Of a stretch of 45,073 bases of DNA, positions 43,808 to 45,073 are shown one piece after another. Under the pieces are notes generated by a model that was given only the letters and a program-made list of their open reading frames with translations, was not told where the DNA came from and did no database searches. The DNA is from Verrucomicrobiota bacterium (GTDB lineage Bacteria; Verrucomicrobiota; Verrucomicrobiia; Limisphaerales; CAIMTB01), in NCBI GenBank assembly GCA_963205105.1, contig CAUJJW010000021.1:1-45073 (forward strand), in the 5' to 3' direction. Each line of letters opens with the position of its first letter. Positions within the stretch are counted from its first letter, which is position 1. The position numbers and the translations under genes were made by a program.

Positions 43808-45073
43808 ATGGACATGAAACACGAGGACAACACCGAAGCAGTGAGGCGTCGGACGGCGGGAATCGGCTGGAGCCGGCGCGGGTTTCTGACCCGGGTGGCG
43901 GGCTGGACGGCGACCGGGGCGGCGCTCCAGGGAACGATGGCTTGGGCGGATGCGCCAACGCCTCGAACGAAGCCCAAAAGCCACCGGCGCCCGAGGGTGG
44001 CTCTGCTGGCCACCGAAGTGCGTCGGCATTCCCACGCCCAGCACTTCATCGACCGCCTGGTGGAAGGCTATGGATGGGAGGGAAAGCACTATCGGCCGGG
44101 CATCGATCTGGTGTCGCTGTACGTGGATCAGTTCCCGAAAGGCGACCTGGCGCGGGACCGGTCCCGCCGTCACGGCGTGCCGATCTATCCCACCATCGCC
44201 GAGGCCTTGACCTTGGGCGGTTCGAAACTGGCAGTGGACGGCGTCGTCATCATCGCGGAGCACGGTGACTATCCGCGCAACGAAAAGGGGCAGACGCTTT
44301 ACCCGCGGTTCAAGTTCTTCAAGGAAACCATCCGAGTCTTCGAGGACTCGGGTCGTTCGGTGCCGGTTTTCAATGACAAGCACCTGTCCACCAGCTGGGC
44401 GGAGTGCGAGGAAATGGTACGGGATTCGCGCCGGTTGGAGTTTGCCTTTCTGGCGGGGTCCTCGCTGCCGGTAACCTGGCGGATTCCCTCGGTGGATCTG
44501 CCGTGGGGCATGGATTTGGAAGAGAGCGTCAGCATCTGCTACGGCGGGGTGGACTCCTACGATTTCCACGGTCTCGAAACGGCTCAGTGCATGTCCGAGC
44601 GGCGCGGCTTGGGCGAGACCGGTATCAAGTCGGTGTGGGCGCTGCGCGGCGCGAAGATGTGGGAGGAACTGGCGAAACGGGCCTCGACCCAGGAACTGGT
44701 GCTGGCCGCACTGGCACGCAGTCACACCGTCCGCCCCCCCGAAGGCTACGGGTATCTCCCGCCATCGTTCGACTCCATGCGACGGAGCAGTCCGGACGCG
44801 GTGGGTTACTTCATTGAGCACCGGGACGGCCTGCGCACGGCGATGTTCCTGATGAATGGGTTGGTGCAGGACTTCACCTACGCCGGTCGAGAGCGCAACC
44901 GGGGGACCATCACCTCCTGTCAGATGCACCTGCCGATGCCAGGGCACATTGCGACGACGGCGGACTTCTTCAATCCGTTGGTACGCCACATCGAGACCAC
45001 GGTGGTGGAGCGCAAACCGGTGTATCCGCCGGAACGGACGCTGTTGACTTCGGGAATGACCCTGGCGGCGGTG
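43808..45073 (+). CDS. Tat-exported conserved protein, unknown function (3' end outside window)
   Basis: An open frame of 422 codons from ATG 43808 runs off the window without a stop. The start gives a Tat signal with R23 and R24 (SRRGFLTRVAGWTATGAALQ). The mature part contains PRVALLATEVRRHSHAQ, VPIYPTIAEALTLGG, VIIAEHGDYPRNEKGQ, PVFNDKHLS and SSLPVTWR. These are motifs I recall in a conserved family in Planctomycetes and Verrucomicrobia with no assigned function. A Rossmann-like start is likely. A minus-strand open frame lies opposite but is not supported. It is 35 bp downstream of the MFS gene, in the same direction. Confidence 0.85.
   Translation, partial: MDMKHEDNTEAVRRRTAGIGWSRRGFLTRVAGWTATGAALQGTMAWADAPTPRTKPKSHRRPRVALLATEVRRHSHAQHFIDRLVEGYGWEGKHYRPGIDLVSLYVDQFPKGDLARDRSRRHGVPIYPTIAEALTLGGSKLAVDGVVIIAEHGDYPRNEKGQTLYPRFKFFKETIRVFEDSGRSVPVFNDKHLSTSWAECEEMVRDSRRLEFAFLAGSSLPVTWRIPSVDLPWGMDLEESVSICYGGVDSYDFHGLETAQCMSERRGLGETGIKSVWALRGAKMWEELAKRASTQELVLAALARSHTVRPPEGYGYLPPSFDSMRRSSPDAVGYFIEHRDGLRTAMFLMNGLVQDFTYAGRERNRGTITSCQMHLPMPGHIATTADFFNPLVRHIETTVVERKPVYPPERTLLTSGMTLAAV

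Noticed and set aside
43796..44989. A 397-codon minus-strand open frame at the right end
   Set aside because: The opposite strand carries a Tat signal and conserved motifs in an open frame that only lacks a stop because the window ends.

Overview
The window is a high-GC bacterial chromosome segment. It probably comes from the Planctomycetes-Verrucomicrobia superphylum, most likely a Verrucomicrobium. Markers for this are a PSD1-type cytochrome c/DUF1549/DUF1553 protein next to a Tat-exported DUF1501 protein, many Tat-signalled Gfo/Idh and sugar-isomerase proteins, a secreted protein with repeats of the type seen in Verrucomicrobia, and very few Shine-Dalgarno sequences. This placement is inferred from gene content; no rRNA or other taxonomic marker is present. 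No tRNA, rRNA, CRISPR array, transposase, integrase or phage gene was found.

Layout. Positions 1-3961 hold the 3' part of gltB and all of gltD (glutamate synthase). Positions 4034-15293 are a long block of minus-strand genes. In transcription order they are an RbsD/FucU-type mutarotase, glpK, glpF, a methylthioribose-kinase-like phosphotransferase translationally coupled to a Tat-exported ADP-ribosylglycohydrolase, a PIG-L deacetylase, purS, purQ, a beta-ketoacyl-ACP synthase, a Cys-rich protein of unknown function, a short AsmA-like membrane protein and a secreted repeat protein. Positions 15425-19146 carry an Asp/Asn beta-hydroxylase-like protein, a polyprenol-phosphate mannosyltransferase-like enzyme and a lipoprotein S9 peptidase.

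Positions 19347-28882 form a plus-strand carbohydrate-degradation-like region: a GH50 agarase-like hydrolase, a sugar isomerase/epimerase, a Nudix hydrolase with a zinc ribbon, PSD1, DUF1501 and a second, exported isomerase. An ABC-F ATPase (Uup-like) and an HI0933-family flavoprotein follow as a tight pair (28959-32124), then a convergent secreted Gfo/Idh oxidoreductase. Positions 33741-35632 carry a glycine-rich RRM protein with a strong terminator, infA, and a stand-alone MetE catalytic domain. A transmembrane Ser/Thr kinase with a Cache-like sensor lies at 35724-38054. The last 7 kb is a divergent locus. One arm is Gfo/Idh, TlpA-like and a GH5-like hydrolase (minus). The other is creatininase, an MFS transporter and a Tat-exported conserved protein that runs off the window end (plus).

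Non-coding structure is the most unusual part. A dispersed double-hairpin element occurs once at 19248-19312 and twice in a 116-bp tandem at 38211-38442. A second, AGGATGAA-type inverted-repeat family lies at 21496-21586. A perfect 24-bp palindrome sits between gltB and gltD. I found no gene set that clearly forms a new defence or mobile system. The best candidates for undescribed biology are the exported ADP-ribosylglycohydrolase/kinase/mutarotase/glycerol gene set, the divergent 40.5-45 kb locus and the dispersed repeat.
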